Below, piece after piece: positions 15,263-27,676 of a stretch of 64,000 nt of DNA. This DNA comes from Leucogyrophana mollusca (taxonomy: Eukaryota; Basidiomycota; Agaricomycetes; Boletales). Position 1 is the stretch's first letter. Each line of letters begins with the position of its first letter. The stretch is taken from positions 124,001 to 188,000 of the forward strand of contig MU266353.1 in NCBI GenBank assembly GCA_021014945.1, in the 5' to 3' direction. A program made the position numbers and the translations under genes. A model generated the notes under the pieces. That model was not told the DNA's origin and did not search any database. It saw only the letters and a program-made list of their open reading frames with translations.

Positions 15263-17586
15263 ATGTCCACGCTAACGAGCACGCATCTAACGGTACTCGC
15301 GCTCCTGTCCACAGCTGCCCTCATCATTAGCAAAACGTCAAAGAGGAGGGATGGTCCGCCGCTACCACCAGGGCCTCCGCCATTGCCCATTGTAGGGAAC
15401 GTCCGTGGATTCGACATAGACGCGCCTTGGGTCACTTATACGAAATGGGCAGCTGCATATGGTACGATATCGCACATGGTCTCTTGTTACTTCGTCTGAT
15501 AGCCTTTCTCCTTCGAAGGTGACCTCGTCTACACCCATTTTTTCCAGCAGGAAATCATCGTCATCAGCTCGGAGAAAGTCGCAAAGGACCTCCTGGAACG
15601 TCGCTCGCATATCTACTCTGATAGGCCAGAACTCCCTGCGAATAAGGTGTACGAACTTTCTTTCCCCACGCGTCATGTTCAATGCGAACTAATTATCACT
15701 TTACAGAATAGGGATGGACTTCAATTCAGTGCTTGCACGATATGGGCCCGGATGGCGCTTCCATCGGTACGTATCACTAGGCTCTGTCAGTTTACCATAG
15801 AGATGCCCTCTAATCTAGGATAATGATTCGTGATCGCATTCAGGAGACTCTTCCACCAGGCTTTCAAAGAAGATTCTTCGATTTCTTTTCGACCCATGCA
15901 ACTTCGCAAAGCCCATCAATTCCTGCGTGGTATAATGGAAAGCCAGAGTCCAGAAGATTATGCGGCGTGCATACGACTGTGAGTCAAATGTCGTCGTGTG
16001 TATCCAACTTCATGACCTTAACGACTGGCTGTGCCGCGATGAATTTAGGCATTCGAGTTCGATTATCATGGCCGCCGTGTACGACTACGAAGCTTCCCCT
16101 CGTGATGATCCTTTTGTCACTGTCATTGAGAAGGCCATAGAAATAGCTATCACAGACCTGAGACCACAAGTCTCTGCTGTCTTCAGTGCATTCCCGATCC
16201 GTGAGCTGTTCTCTTTGCTGTTACACATAAATAATTACACCATGAAACTAACTTGGCTGGTAGTCCTGTGTCTTCCGTCTTGGTTCCCAGGGATGGGTCT
16301 CAAGAAAAGAGGTGCAGTCATGCAGAAATACATGAACAAGTGGCTGGACGAACCTTTCCAATACGTAAAGGAGAAGATGGTGCGTTGTCTCAGGACGAAA
16401 TCACTTAATGCCCTGTACAAACGTTCATTCCGATGCACAGAGTACAGGGACGACAGCACCATGCATGGTCTCTGACGCCCTGGAGAAGTGGCAAAATGAG
16501 GATGGTGAGGTGGTAAAGGCAATCCAGGAGGTTGCTGCGACTGCGTTCATAGGTGAATTTACCCCGCTTTCGTCCTCGTGCCCGTCCGGGCCAGACTCAC
16601 GCGTTCGTTCGTGGTACCACAGCTGCAGCAGAGACGGTGAGTGAGCTACAGCCCGCATTTGCCCCAACTTATGATGTTGAGGGGGGTTTCAGACAGCGTC
16701 TACGATGAGTGTGTTCCTCCTCGCCATGGTCCTCTATCCGGAAGTGCAAGAGCGAGCTCAGGCGTTGATCGACTCGGTTGTCGGAACTGGTCGGCTTCCG
16801 AACTTTGAAGATAGGCCGTCTATGCCTTACATTGACGCGATCCTTCGCGAGACACTCAGATGGCACCCCATCGCGCCCATGGGTATGTGCCTCCGCGCTG
16901 TTCATCGCGTGCCGCAGACTGCCTTGAACGCCGAACTGAGCCATGGGGATTGTTGGCCTTAGGTGTTCCGCACGCAACTTACTCCGAGGATGTGTACGAG
17001 GGGTATTATATCCCTAAAGGCATGCACATTGAGCTGCGTTATTCTATGACGATGCTAACGCCGATACAGGAGCTATGATCTTGCCGAATGTATGGTACGT
17101 GGATAGCAGAATTATTTGACTAACATAGTCTAAAATGACCGACGCTCGCTCTCTGTTGGCAGGGCGATGGCCCGTAACGAGGAAAAATACCCGAATCCGG
17201 ACGAATTCATCCCTGAACGCTTCCTCACTGCGGATGGCAATCTGAACGACGACACCTGTAACTTTGCTTTTGGCTTCGGGAGGCGCATTTGCGTTGGAAG
17301 ACATTTAGCGGATGCATCGGTCTGGTCTGCTATGGCTCTCATGCTTGCGGCTTTCAAGGTCACAAAGTCGAAGGACGAAGATGGGAACGATATTGATTTT
17401 GAACCTGAGTGGTTCGGAGGGCTGGCTACGTGGGTCTTTCTGATGGTCTGTGAAGGGGATAGCTAGCTGATATACTTGGCCCGAATCACCGCTAGACATC
17501 CGCTGCCTTTCCCGTGCTCAATTACTCCTCGGCTGGAGGGAATGAATATGGAGAGATTGAATGCCTTGATTGAAGCGAGTGCCTGA
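15263..17586 (+). CDS. Cytochrome P450 (P450-1)
   Basis: This is a heme-thiolate monooxygenase of the endoplasmic reticulum that uses CPR and NADPH to oxidise a small, probably lipophilic, substrate. Splicing through twelve introns gives one intact protein of roughly 500 residues. An N-terminal membrane anchor (TVLALLSTAALII) is followed by the proline hinge PPLPPGPPPLPIVGN. The I-helix reads AAAETTAST, with Glu in the usual acidic position. The K-helix is ETLRW, the PERF motif is FIPERF, and the heme loop is FGFGRRICVG with its Cys ligand. The last 66-nt intron (17430-17495) is needed to reach the usual ending HPLPFPCSITPR; without it translation would stop at 17463-17465. Intron 17020-17069 has a GC donor. 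It resembles fungal O-methylsterigmatocystin-oxidoreductase-like P450s, but the subfamily cannot be fixed here. Confidence 0.92.
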
Positions 17587-17800
17587 CCTATGGGCCGGTA
17601 GGGCCATCGATGAGAGGGGACGTCGTTCTATGTACATCAATGTAACATGCAGACCAAACTAGCACACCAGGTGATATTATTCGGTCACCCTGTTCGAGTA
17701 AATTTCGAAGACTACATTCCAAGTCTGATCGTATTTCATGATCAGGCTGCCGTTTCCATAGTGGACTAGCACGGTGCTGACTGTCGCTGCCCCATTGCAG

Positions 17801-18154
17801 CCCCAGTGAACAGCATTCCGTTCGCGACAGGTCGGAAATTGGGGGCAGCAGATGGGAACACGACACTCATGTGATCACCCTATCGCATAAGTCTCGAGCA
17901 CACTCGTTTATTTATCGCGTTGAACCACGATTGGAGGTCGATCGCAGGTTAGAGCTATGCTGTGATTAGGGGTGAACGGAGCTCTCGTTCAACACGCTGC
18001 CTTGGACATCCGACTTCTTTATTCTTCCCGTCTCTTCGTGACCCAAGACGCCTTCCTGCAACGGCTCTACCTCGTACGCTCCTTCTTTACTCCCTGGCGT
18101 TCTCGTGCTTGTGACAGGAATGTCGGGGTCGGTGGGTACGTTCTACACGAGCTA
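17801..18154. other. Intergenic stretch, nothing recognised
   Basis: This is the end of similarity with the other P450 3' flanks, followed by unique sequence. No coding frame with support was seen. Confidence 0.35.
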
Positions 18155-18364
18155 TTAACAAGGGGTACATTCCAGACTGGCCAGACAAATGGTGGCTTCA
18201 ACACTTGCCTGTGGGGGGCTCTTGAGTAAGTCCTCGTGGAAGTCATGATCTGTGGTAGCGGGACGATCCACAGTTTGGTATGTCTTTTTGAACGTTTGGT
18301 CCTTGTCAGTTGTAGCACTGCCAAGCTTGATGGCGTCTTTAGCGACTTCGTGAGGGTTGGACAT
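18155..18364 (-). CDS. Small hypothetical protein
   Basis: I do not recognise it. The ATG at 18364 opens a 69-codon frame of soluble, Lys/Asp/Thr-rich character (SNPHEVAKDAIKLGSATTDK). The first 50 residues look protein-like. The end of the frame (ATICLASLECTPC) looks less so, and a CAG/GCAAGT sequence near 18210 could be a GC donor leading to a different C-terminus. It lies between P450-1 and the kinase gene; no link to either can be shown. Confidence 0.35.
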   Translation of the reverse strand: MSNPHEVAKDAIKLGSATTDKDQTFKKTYQTVDRPATTDHDFHEDLLKSPPQASVEATICLASLECTPC

Positions 18365-18908
18365 CGTGCGATGCTCTGTAACGAGATATTGAGAACAGCA
18401 TGAGTTACTATAGCCGTTATATAGAACTTTGGAGTTGGGCTGTGCGTCAGTGTGATGTCAGGTGTTTGATCAGACTGGAGCCGTCAGTTCATCCCAGACA
18501 ACATTGGAGCTGTCGACATTGATGGAGACCAGGGTATCTCACTATTACTGTAGTGAGCAGCCTGGTTGCCGACTCCACTTTGAAAGTAACGTGCGCTTCC
18601 AAGGGTTCGAAATGACTCAGTTACCAGTCACTCCATGATGCTGACAGGGAGCCATATCGACGAATCCAGAGGCAAGGTCACGATACACACGGCGATGGCG
18701 ACTGCGGGAGCGTGGGTCGATCAACAAGGAGAAGGGCTTACCGGTAAGGGCCATTGATGCGGGTATCTTCACACCAAGAATTGAAATCCAAATTACAAAT
18801 CGGACATAAGTACATTGTGACGAAAGACCGTGTTTCCAAATTCTGTGTAGATGTGTAGGGGGTATGATATCCAGTTGAAATGACCGAGATTGAATTTGTT
18901 TAATGTGA
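18365..18908. other. Intergenic stretch between small ORF and kinase gene
   Basis: It holds the putative promoter of the small ORF and the 3'UTR of the kinase gene. No supported gene was seen on either strand. Confidence 0.35.
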
Positions 18909-21092
18909 CTATGCAGAGCTGACGGGCATGTAAGAGCCGTCGTATGAGAAGCCTGCGCAAAGGGTGAGCACATTGCCTTGGACATTCCATCGAGCATGAC
19001 ACCCACCAGCGAATTGAGCCTGCACAGTCTGCGACAGATGGGATCCATCCACATAGCTGTCGATAGCCTCTTCGGTAGTAAACACAGTATCGAAATTCGA
19101 CACATCCTTCATTCGACCTGTCAGCTCGTCTGCGACCACAAAGACGAGGTACACGCACCACAGGGCTCGAGACGCTAGGCTTGAACGGTGGCTGTATTTT
19201 CTTCTGCAGGAGTCTCTTGAAATCGATGTGCTGGTCGAAGAATGGGTGCTTCTTGATCTCTTCAGCACCGTTGACGCCAAGCCTGCGGGAGGGGTCGCGG
19301 TTCAGAAGACTCGTGAGGATGCTTCGCGCTTGCGGATTGATATCCGCGCCGAAGACAAGGGGGTCGGTGAGAATCTTTTGGTACATCTTGTCCGTCACCT
19401 CTGAAAGCACGGGTTTCAGTGAGTTAAACGAGGCAGATGGCTATTAGAAAAAAAGCAGGAAATAAACAACATACCGTCGTAGAAAGGTGGGAGACCTGAT
19501 AACATCTCATATAACAGAACACCAAGCGTCCACCAATCAATAGACTTATCTAGATGCACATCGTGGTTAGTCGAATTCCGGAAGGATAATGGGGGATTCG
19601 CTGAACTGTATCCCTGGGCATTCAGAATCTCTGGTGCGAGATATTCAGGTGTGCCGCAAAACGTATTCGTCGTATCAGAGTCCTTCATGTTCAGTTTGCA
19701 CAATCCAAAATCGCATAAGGCAATATGACCCGTATAATCCAGCAGGATATTCTCAGGCTTCAGATCACTAAGGACCCATAGTGAGCTTGGAATCAACGGG
19801 GAAGTCTATCAACACAGGCTTACCGGTAAACGACGTCCAACTCGTGGAGATGCTCGAGAGCCAAAAGTAGCTCAGCGCTGTAAAACCGCGCACGCTCTTC
19901 GTTAAACCGTTGTTCGCGTTGCAGATGATGGAACAGTTCTCCGCCATTGACAAATCTACATCACGAAGCGTTCAACAGAAATGAGAGTAGATTCGGACAG
20001 AAGACTCACGCCAATACCAAGTAAAGTTTCTGTTCAGACTGGAAGCTGAACTTCAGCGGCACGATGAATGGGTTGTTAACCCGGGCGAGAACGAGTCTCT
20101 CCGCCAAAGTGTGTGTGATCTCCTTTCTATCGACAATGTGGGCTTTGCGGATGGTCTTCAGAGCGTATATTCGCATGGTATCACGTTTCCTCACTTGCAT
20201 AACCTGATCGCATGGTGGGTCTAGAGTGGATCATATGTGCATGTCAAATCACATACCTTGCCAAAACTGCCTTTGCCGATGACGGTGATAAGTTCAAAGT
20301 CATCAATAGTCAGAGATTGCCCCGGCTATCGTCCTCTCAGTCTCTGTGTGAAGTCACTGGACAAAGGTCGCTCACAATGCTCGGCTGGTAAGCTACCCCC
20401 ATTTGGATCTTTCCTTTCCCGCCGGTTAGGTCGTACCACTGGTCTTGCCCAACCGTCCCGACGTTGTCGAAATCCGGGGTAAATTTGATGCCTCCCATGA
20501 AGATATCGTTACCCATATCATCTGCTAAACCATCGCTTCCGACCTTTGGCTGCTCAGTTCGAAGATAACATTGTATCGAGATCTCGGAATTGCGGGAGAC
20601 ATCGCTAGTGTGTACATGTTAGCACGGTCATAGCGCGCGAAGGACACACACGGGGCGGCGCACTCACAATTGCGCCTGGTACATGTAGAGTGGCTTCTCG
20701 ACATCACCACCGAGAGGCGTGATGAGGACCTGATTCACTTCGAACTCCATGACGAGATATGGCAACCACCAACATTGCGTCCTCTGGATACTGTCCTTTG
20801 CGCCGTGTTTCTTGGCAAGTCTACGCTGCGTGACGCTCGATGGGGAGACGGACGCGGCGACCTTTGCCTGGGAGGTAGTGAGCGCAGATTGCACGGCAGG
20901 CGGGACGGCAGTGCCCGCAGGAAGAGCAAGGTCCTCTGCCCAAAGCACGCGAATGGTAAGGAGACCTGTTCGAGAAGCAGGTTTCCCGCTCGGGTTCATT
21001 GGTGTGGGTGTCGTTGAGCGAGCGGGCTCATCGCCAGCAGAGAGTGTGGCGGTAGAGGCCTTCTTGGTCAGCTTTCCTAGTCCTTTGAGCAT
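18909..21092 (-). CDS. AGC-family Ser/Thr kinase, Ypk1/Gad8 (SGK-like)
   Basis: This is the TORC2 effector kinase that controls sphingolipid and membrane homeostasis in fungi. The N-terminal half is an atypical C2-like region ([13 protein letters not shown], then [18 protein letters not shown]), as in other fungal Ypk1 proteins. The catalytic core has GKGSFGKV, the ATP-binding Lys in [24 protein letters not shown] and the activation loop [14 protein letters not shown], whose Thr is the PDK1 site. [20 protein letters not shown] follows. The tail carries the TORC2-type hydrophobic motif FAGFSY, reached by removing a short intron near 18960; the protein then ends PVSSA at 18909. About eight introns are needed. 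The ATG at 21092 ([11 protein letters not shown]) was preferred to a longer frame that has no upstream ATG. Confidence 0.92.
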
Positions 21093-21965
21093 GGTGGTGC
21101 TGGATATGCTTGTCGTGGCCGAGTTTTTCGCAGTACAAGGCCTGAGGAGGGTAGATGGTGGTGGTAGCAAGCAAAGATGACACGGGTAACAAGCGGTAAA
21201 ATACTTTTCGTGAATGCAGTCTTTTACATGTCAGGAACCGGTATATAGCAACGATCCCCACGTGGGTCGCGACTGGAATGGTCCCTTCCTCGGTTTGTTG
21301 AATCGTGGCGCTACCACCACCAACGGCGCTTCCATGTTTCGACGCAACAGCCAACGGAAGATGATCAGTAGTTCCGACCAGATCGATTTTCAGTCAGTTT
21401 GTTGCTGTATCATCAAACTGTGTATCTCATCCCGAGAAAGCAATCGAAGGATGAATTTAGCTCCGGGACGGAAGCAAATTTCTTTGCGGCTCCGGTACTG
21501 CCAATGATTGACTCGAAATACAGGCAAGGAAAGCCCCTGGCTAAACCCAGAACTCAGCTGTTTGAGCGCTCTCTGATACACGCCCACCAGCGCTCTGTCC
21601 CAGCAAAGCGCCCTTTCCTTCCCGGTGATTCATGACAGCTAGAAGGCAATATAGCGCCAGCATCGCCTGGCACCTCTACAGGAATGATCGTTAACGCTGT
21701 CATCAACCCTGTCGAGAAGGTGGCCAGCGTCTCAGAAGCCGTGACCACAAAAATGGTTCTCGGAACATCGATGACTTTGCCATCTCTTTCCGATCATTAG
21801 GGAACAGCTTCAGGAACGAGATTAACCTCCAATTATTTGAAAAGCTACAATATTATCGTGGGCCTCACAAATTCGATAGTAAAGGTATTTCCGTTATTTT
21901 TGGGGTGTTCCTTTTGATATGTAGAACAAGCAAAGGACTAGCAGAAGCGCAGTCGGTAAGGCGCA
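21093..21965. other. Intergenic region between kinase and terpene synthase
   Basis: It contains the 5' region of the kinase gene and the 3' region of terpene synthase 1. Open frames here are short and overlap on both strands, and none carries a recognisable motif. Confidence 0.35.
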
Positions 21966-23253
21966 CTACACCTCTATATCGGCAACTACAATCTCCTCTC
22001 TGTGGAGTTCTGGGTTGATTTTGATCTTCTTCAGCAACGGTACCATCCGCGTCTTTTGAAACTCGAGACCCCTGTCCCCGAAATACCGACGTCCCTCAAA
22101 ATTCCAGCAAGTGTTACCCCTTACCCAATGGGCGATTCCGTTTAGATAATACTGCATATCCCTATCGAGAGTTGGCCCCCACGAAGGCACTCTTTTCAGG
22201 CCGTCGATGAATTTGTCCCGGAATTCGGCATGATAATTCGCCGCCCATCTCATGGCGTTAGTGACGTCGAGGTCAAGTTCCCGTCTGATTGCGGTGATGA
22301 GGTTGTGGTTTTCGTCGCCGGTTGCTTGCTCCCGATTGTACGAGGCCATGTCCTGAGGATATATCGTAAGTGAGGTTGAGAATGACCTGCACTCTGAAAA
22401 CGTACGTTATCCACAATCACCATGTTTGTAGCATATCTTGACAGCTCCACAATGACGGGGTGATAGAATATATCGTCTGAGAAATCCATGCCGAGGTGCA
22501 CGAGCGAGAACGAAAACAGAGTGCCGGCATTGTCCCGGCGGACAACGAGGTAGTCCTCAATGCTGCGACAAATGCCTACATCGCGATCCCTAGCTTGAAC
22601 CACCACGGATTCGAGCCATTCCGTGAAATGCCTGATAAAATGCCTCTGCGCAGTTGGAGTGGCGGTTCGGATAGCAAGCTCCCAAAACCTGCATGGTAAG
22701 AGAAAAGATAGCGAATAAACTTTAAGGCAAGCACGCTTACTGTCGGGTCATTTCACCAAGGATGATTTCTCCTTCAGGCCGAGGCTTATGGGGATCCTCC
22801 AGGGCGTCAATTACGACGTCAATCATCTCGCGGGTCACATCCGCGTTTTCAACGTCAGTATACTCGTCAATCACAAAGCCCAGCTGCATGACATCGCATA
22901 TGGATCGAAGGTGTTCTAAGCAGGACGGGGCGGTAAGTACGAAGCATAGGACAACAGTGCAGGTCCTCCCGCGCACCTTTGGAAGCATGTGGATATACCA
23001 AAGCCGAGAAGAGACCTATGAACGAATTCCCAAGAATTCGTCAATTTGGTATGCCTGGACCGTCAATGTTCGTCCACGTACAGAAATCGCCCTTGTCAAA
23101 TGCTTTTTGAGACTCGGGAGTGAAGGCCTTGAGGCTACGCAACCAGGCCTCCGACTCCAATTTCACTTCCTCGAAATGCGGATTGATGATTCGGGGCCAC
23201 GGCCAGTCAACCACGGTGTCCGGCATATAAAACACCTCCTGTGCGTCGGTCAT
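21966..23253 (-). CDS. Sesquiterpene synthase 1, protoilludene-synthase type
   Basis: This class I terpene cyclase probably ionises farnesyl diphosphate with Mg2+ to form a sesquiterpene. Five introns leave an intact protein of about 351 residues, normal for basidiomycete enzymes. It starts [20 protein letters not shown]. The Asp-rich metal motif is DEYTD (about residues 87-91). The NSE triad is NDMASYNRE (about 223-231), with an intron between N and D. The late RY pair lies in GRRYFG (about 312-313), which senses diphosphate. All catalytic motifs are present. It is about 1 kb from P450-2, transcribed in the same direction. Its closest relative in the window is terpene synthase 2 at 58818. 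Clade III (1,11-cyclising) membership is my guess from overall look. Confidence 0.9.
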
Positions 23254-24186
23254 GTTTTGGTAGCTCGCGTCTTGGGCAGGCGCTTCGTTGGTGTGTTGGG
23301 TTGGCCCATGAAGTTAAAGCAACGTTGGCATTTTATGCCATCTCGGCTCGAGAAATTTTGAGACAAGGAGCGGCACCAGTCAGTCCCATGAACTTGTGCT
23401 CTGGTCGGCAGTCTGAAAGATCACTGGTCGCGCAGTAATTTGACATCCCCATCAGATAATGGATGACAGCGCCCCATGTTACTCTCCGACGACTTGAATG
23501 GTCGCAAAGATAAATGAGTGCAAGGACCTCAGACGTTCGATGGGATGACTTACACTCGTCGAAACACAGCGACAATGCGGCCTTCGTGGTGCTGCAGTCT
23601 GTTGCAGCGCGTTCCAGCGAGAGCCAGCCAGGACAGTTCGATGCGAGCTGAGAAAAGCACCAGGTGGGTGCGGGCGCATATGCATGCATTTCCTTCAAGA
23701 ATCAAAAAGCCGCACCCACATCGCGCCAGATGCACCACCTTTGAAATCGACCAAAGATCGGATGTTGGTCTGCCACTTTAGGAATCAGCCATGCCTATTT
23801 TGGCAATTTCTCCGTTGAGCTGACGTTTGGGTGGAGGCGGGCGTCTTACTCAGATGGGGCACAGATCACGTAACCCGGATCAGTCAGGGGTAGTTGGATG
23901 GGATTGGGGGAGAGAACGAGACGAGGTGGGACGGTCTGCGCGAGCAGCTCAACGACAAGCGATGTTATCGTGGCATTCATTCCCTCTAACCGCTCCACCA
24001 TGAAAACGACAGGCTAATCATGAAATGCGGCCAGACTTGGAATGGTGAAGGTGGTAGCCTTCGAAGTTGCTCGAACAGGGTGACCGGATCATATTAGTAT
24101 TACCTGGTGTGCTGGTTTGGTCTGCATGTTACATTGACGTACATACTAGAACGACGTCCCCTCTCATCAATGTTCCCGCCAATAGG

Positions 24187-26502
24187 TCAGGCACTCGCTT
24201 CAATCAAGGCATTCAATCTCTCTATATCCATTCCCTCTAACCGAGGAGTAATCGAGCACGGGAAAGGCAGCGGATGTCTAACGGTGATTCGGGCCAAGTA
24301 CATCAGCTAGTTATCCCCTTCACAGACCATGAGAAAGACCCACGTAGCTAGCCCTCCGAACCACTCAGGTTCAAAATCAATATCCTTCCCCTCTTCGTCC
24401 TTCGCCTTTGTGACCTTGAAAGCCGCAAGCATGAGGGCCATAGCAGACCAGAGTGATGCATCCGCTACATGTCTTCCAACGCAGACGCGCCTCCCGAAGC
24501 CAAAAGCGAAGTTACAGGTGTCGTCGTTCAGACTGCCATCCGCAGTGAGGAAGCGTTCAGGGATGAATTCGTCGGCATTCGGGTATTTTTCCTCGTTACG
24601 GGCCATCGCCCTGCCAACAGAGAGCGAGCGTTGGTCAATTTAGACTATGTTAGTCAAATAATCCTGCTATCCACGTACCATACATTCGGCAAGATCGTAG
24701 CTCCTGTATCGGCGTCAGCATTGGCATAGAACAACGCAGCTCAAGGTGCATGCCTTTGGGAATATAATACCCCTCGTATACATCCTCGGAGTAAGTTGAG
24801 TGTGCAATACCTAAATTTAACGATCCCCATGGTTCAGTTCGGTGTTCAAGGCCGTCTGTGGCACATAATGAACCGGGGGCACATACCCATGGGCGCGACG
24901 GGGTGCCATCTGAGTGTCTCACGAAGGATTGCGTCAATGTAAGGCATAGACGGCCTATCTTCAAAGTTCGGAAGCCGACCAGTTCCGACAACCGAGTCGA
25001 TCAACGCCTGTGCTCGCTCTTGCACTTCCGGATAGAGGACCATGGCGAGGAGGAATACACTCATCGTAGACGCTGTCTGAAACCCCTCAAGCTCATAAGA
25101 TGGGGCAAATGTGGGCCGTAGCACACTCACCGTCTCTGCCGCAGCTGTGGTACCGCGGAAGAACGCGTGAGTCTGGCCCGGACGGGCACGAGGAAGAGAG
25201 TGGGGTAAACTCACCTATGAACGCAGTCGCAGCAGTCTCCTGGATCGCCTTTACGACCTCACCATCCTCGTTTTGCCACTTTTCCAGGGCGTCAGAGACC
25301 ATGCACGGTGCTGTTGTCCCTATACTCTGCGTATCGGAGTTAACATTCGCACAGGGCAATAAGTGATTTCGTCGCCCTGAAACAACGCACCATTCTCTCC
25401 TTTACATATTGGAAAGGCTCGTCCAGCCACTTGCTCATGTATTTCTGCATGACTGCACCTCTTTTCTTGATACCCATCCCAGGGAACCAGGACGGAAGAC
25501 GCAGGACTACCGGCCGGGGGTCAGCTCCATGGTGTAATTATTTCTGTGTAACAGTAAAGAGAACCCCTTACGAATCGGGAATGCACTGAATACAGCAGAG
25601 ACCTGTGGTCTCGCTTCTGTATTCGTTATCTCGATGGCTTTCTCGATAACAGTGACAAAAGGATCATCACGAGGGGAAGCTTCGTAGTCGTACACAGCGG
25701 CCATGATAATCGAACTCGAATGCCTAATTTCATCGCGGCACGGTTAAGGGCATAGACTTGGATACACACGACAACATTCGACTCACAGCCGTATGCACGC
25801 CGCATAATCTTCTGGACTTTGGCTTTCCATCATACCACGCAGGAATTGATGGGCTTTACGAAGTTGCATGGGTCGAAAAGAAAGCGAAGAATCTTCTTTG
25901 AAAACCTGGTGGAAGAGCCTTCTGAATGTGGCCATGACTTGTTATTCTACATTTGGGGGCATCTCTACGGTGAACTAGCGGATACGTACCGATGGAAGCG
26001 CCACTTGGGCCCATATCGCAAAAACACTGAAATGAAGCTCATCCCTATTCTGTGAAATGAAAATTAGTTTGCAATAAACATTACTCTGAGGAAAGAATCC
26101 TCGTACATATCATTCGCAGGGAGTTCCGGCCTATCAGAATAGATATGCGAGCGCCGTTCCAGGAGGTCCTTTGCGACTTTCTCCGAGCTGATGACGATGA
26201 TATCCTGCTGGAAAAAACGTGTGTAGATGAGGTCACCTTCGAATTCAAGGGCAGAAGAAAAGCTATTAGACGAAGTAACGAGAAATCACGCGCGATATCG
26301 CACCATATGCAGCTGCCCATTTCGTATAAGTGACCCAAGGCGCGTCTATGTTGAATCCGCGGACGTTCCCTACAATGGGTAATGGCGGAGGCCCTGGTGG
26401 TAGCGGCGGACCATCCCTCTTCTTTGACGTTTTGCTGATGATTAGCGCAGCTGTGGACAGGAGCACGAGTACCGTTAGATGCGTGGTCGTTAGTGTGGAC
26501 AT
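24187..26502 (-). CDS. Cytochrome P450 (P450-2)
   Basis: This paralogue of P450-1 and P450-3 keeps the same 12-intron structure. It is intact. It has the membrane anchor near MSTLTTTHLTVLVLLSTAAL, hinge PPLPPGPPPLPIVGN, I-helix AAAETTAST across two introns, ETLRW, FIPERF and heme loop FGFGRRVCVG. Removal of a 66-nt last intron, which contains an in-frame TAA, is needed to reach HPLPFPCSITPR and the stop at 24187-24189. The PKG/AMI intron keeps the GC donor. The acceptor before DLIYTRFFQQD and all later junctions are sound. Differences from P450-3 are scattered and mostly conservative, so both are likely functional enzymes, perhaps with different substrates. It is co-directional with terpene synthase 1. 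Confidence 0.92.
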
Positions 26503-27676
26503 TATCGGGCGAGGGAAGGGAGAGTTATGTCTGGACTATCAGTTATATGTGTAGAGACACATCCAGGGGTTCGAAGACCAGCCTAATAATAAGTAGGAAT
26601 GGCACAAGACAAGTCTTCGCCGGATTCCCCTTCACACAGGTGACGGGTACCTTGGCGAAGTCAATTACGCTCTCCCCCGTATCATAATACGATGGAGTTG
26701 GCAGCCATCCATTTTCCGACTCCCACTCAGGGTGTAGTGATAGGATGCTCTATTCTCAGTGTTCGGCGGATTTTGTGGGCCAGATGCATGTTCCCGATAC
26801 TTATTCATGCAATGATGCGCATCCATATAGCATCCTCTCACACCACACCGAAGTCATCTGGTCTTCTAGAATGGAGAGCAAACATACCCCCGAATCCGTG
26901 CGCAACCGCAAGAATGCGGGGTTTGTGCCGATTTTGGTCACTAGTCCATCGTTAACGGCCATTACACGAGCCTACAGGCTTTCCGAATCAGTTATCAATC
27001 AGATTTCAAAACTCCCTGAAACAGGGGCAAATGTTCACCGTGTAACAGACAACTGAGCTGAATCAGGGTTGCATGGTATCCGCTTCTCACGTTCCAAACG
27101 AGTGCTGGAATAGTCCTCTCCCCGTTCTTGGTGGTAGCTGCAGACTGCAGCCAAGTTAACACCTAAACACAGGCGTTCAAGGCACCCTGTCGGACACCGG
27201 AGGTGCCCAGGAAGCTTACCGTGAGACGCGTAGAGAGTAGTTCCTGCACACAAGGATTAGTCGATAGTCAGGGCATAGAATAGGTCGCATTATAGTTGAA
27301 TACCGCGAGAGATTCGAGACCCTTGGACGGAAAGCACCTGGTGGGCGGGCGAGTGCCAACGACATACTTGTTCTCCGTATAGATCGATGATGAATACCGC
27401 GCATCTGTTCTCGAGGCGCATTGAATCAGAATTTCGGTCCTCTGGTGTGCCAGTTCGGTCCGCACATTAGTCCCAGCGTGTGTCACCCTCGAATCCGACT
27501 GACGCCCTTTGGTTTGCTTTTTTATTCTTGGTAGATACGCGTTGGGTTCTTTGCCAGTGATACAAAGCATGTGGATCCATACCCGGGCGAAATGTGTCTT
27601 ATCACCAGCCACAGCGCGCCCTGAGAAGCCTTGAGTCAGTCAATCTTCAAAGTCCACCTTGCCCTGACATCACTAC
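26503..27676. other. Conserved block upstream of P450-2
   Basis: Near 26540 is the TATA-like ACATATAACTGATAG (minus strand), shared with the other copies. Beyond it lies the conserved block described for P450-1, with short decayed-looking frames. From about 27420 to 27676 it matches the right unit, not the P450-1 copy, and includes the NCA2 3' flank. I see no intact gene. Confidence 0.4.

Larger units (their letters stand above)
14270..17800. repeat. Inverted, older copy of the P450 duplication unit
   Basis: Read on the + strand, this stretch matches the reverse complement of 24.1-27.5 kb and 28.6-32.0 kb. The match covers an upstream block (14270-15000), the 5' flank of the P450, the P450 itself and about 200 bp of 3' flank. 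It does not include the NCA2 tail present in the two other copies. The P450 here differs from the other two at positions where those agree (for example RHLAD against RHVAD), so it looks like the earlier split. Borders were judged by eye. Confidence 0.75.

Noticed and set aside
18603..18660. GGGTTCGAAAT, reminiscent of a tRNA T-loop
   Set aside because: No matching acceptor or anticodon stems could be drawn around it.
23504..24186. Possible gene in the left flank of the duplication unit
   Set aside because: Frames on both strands are broken differently in the two units and carry no motif, so the similarity is best explained by the duplication itself.
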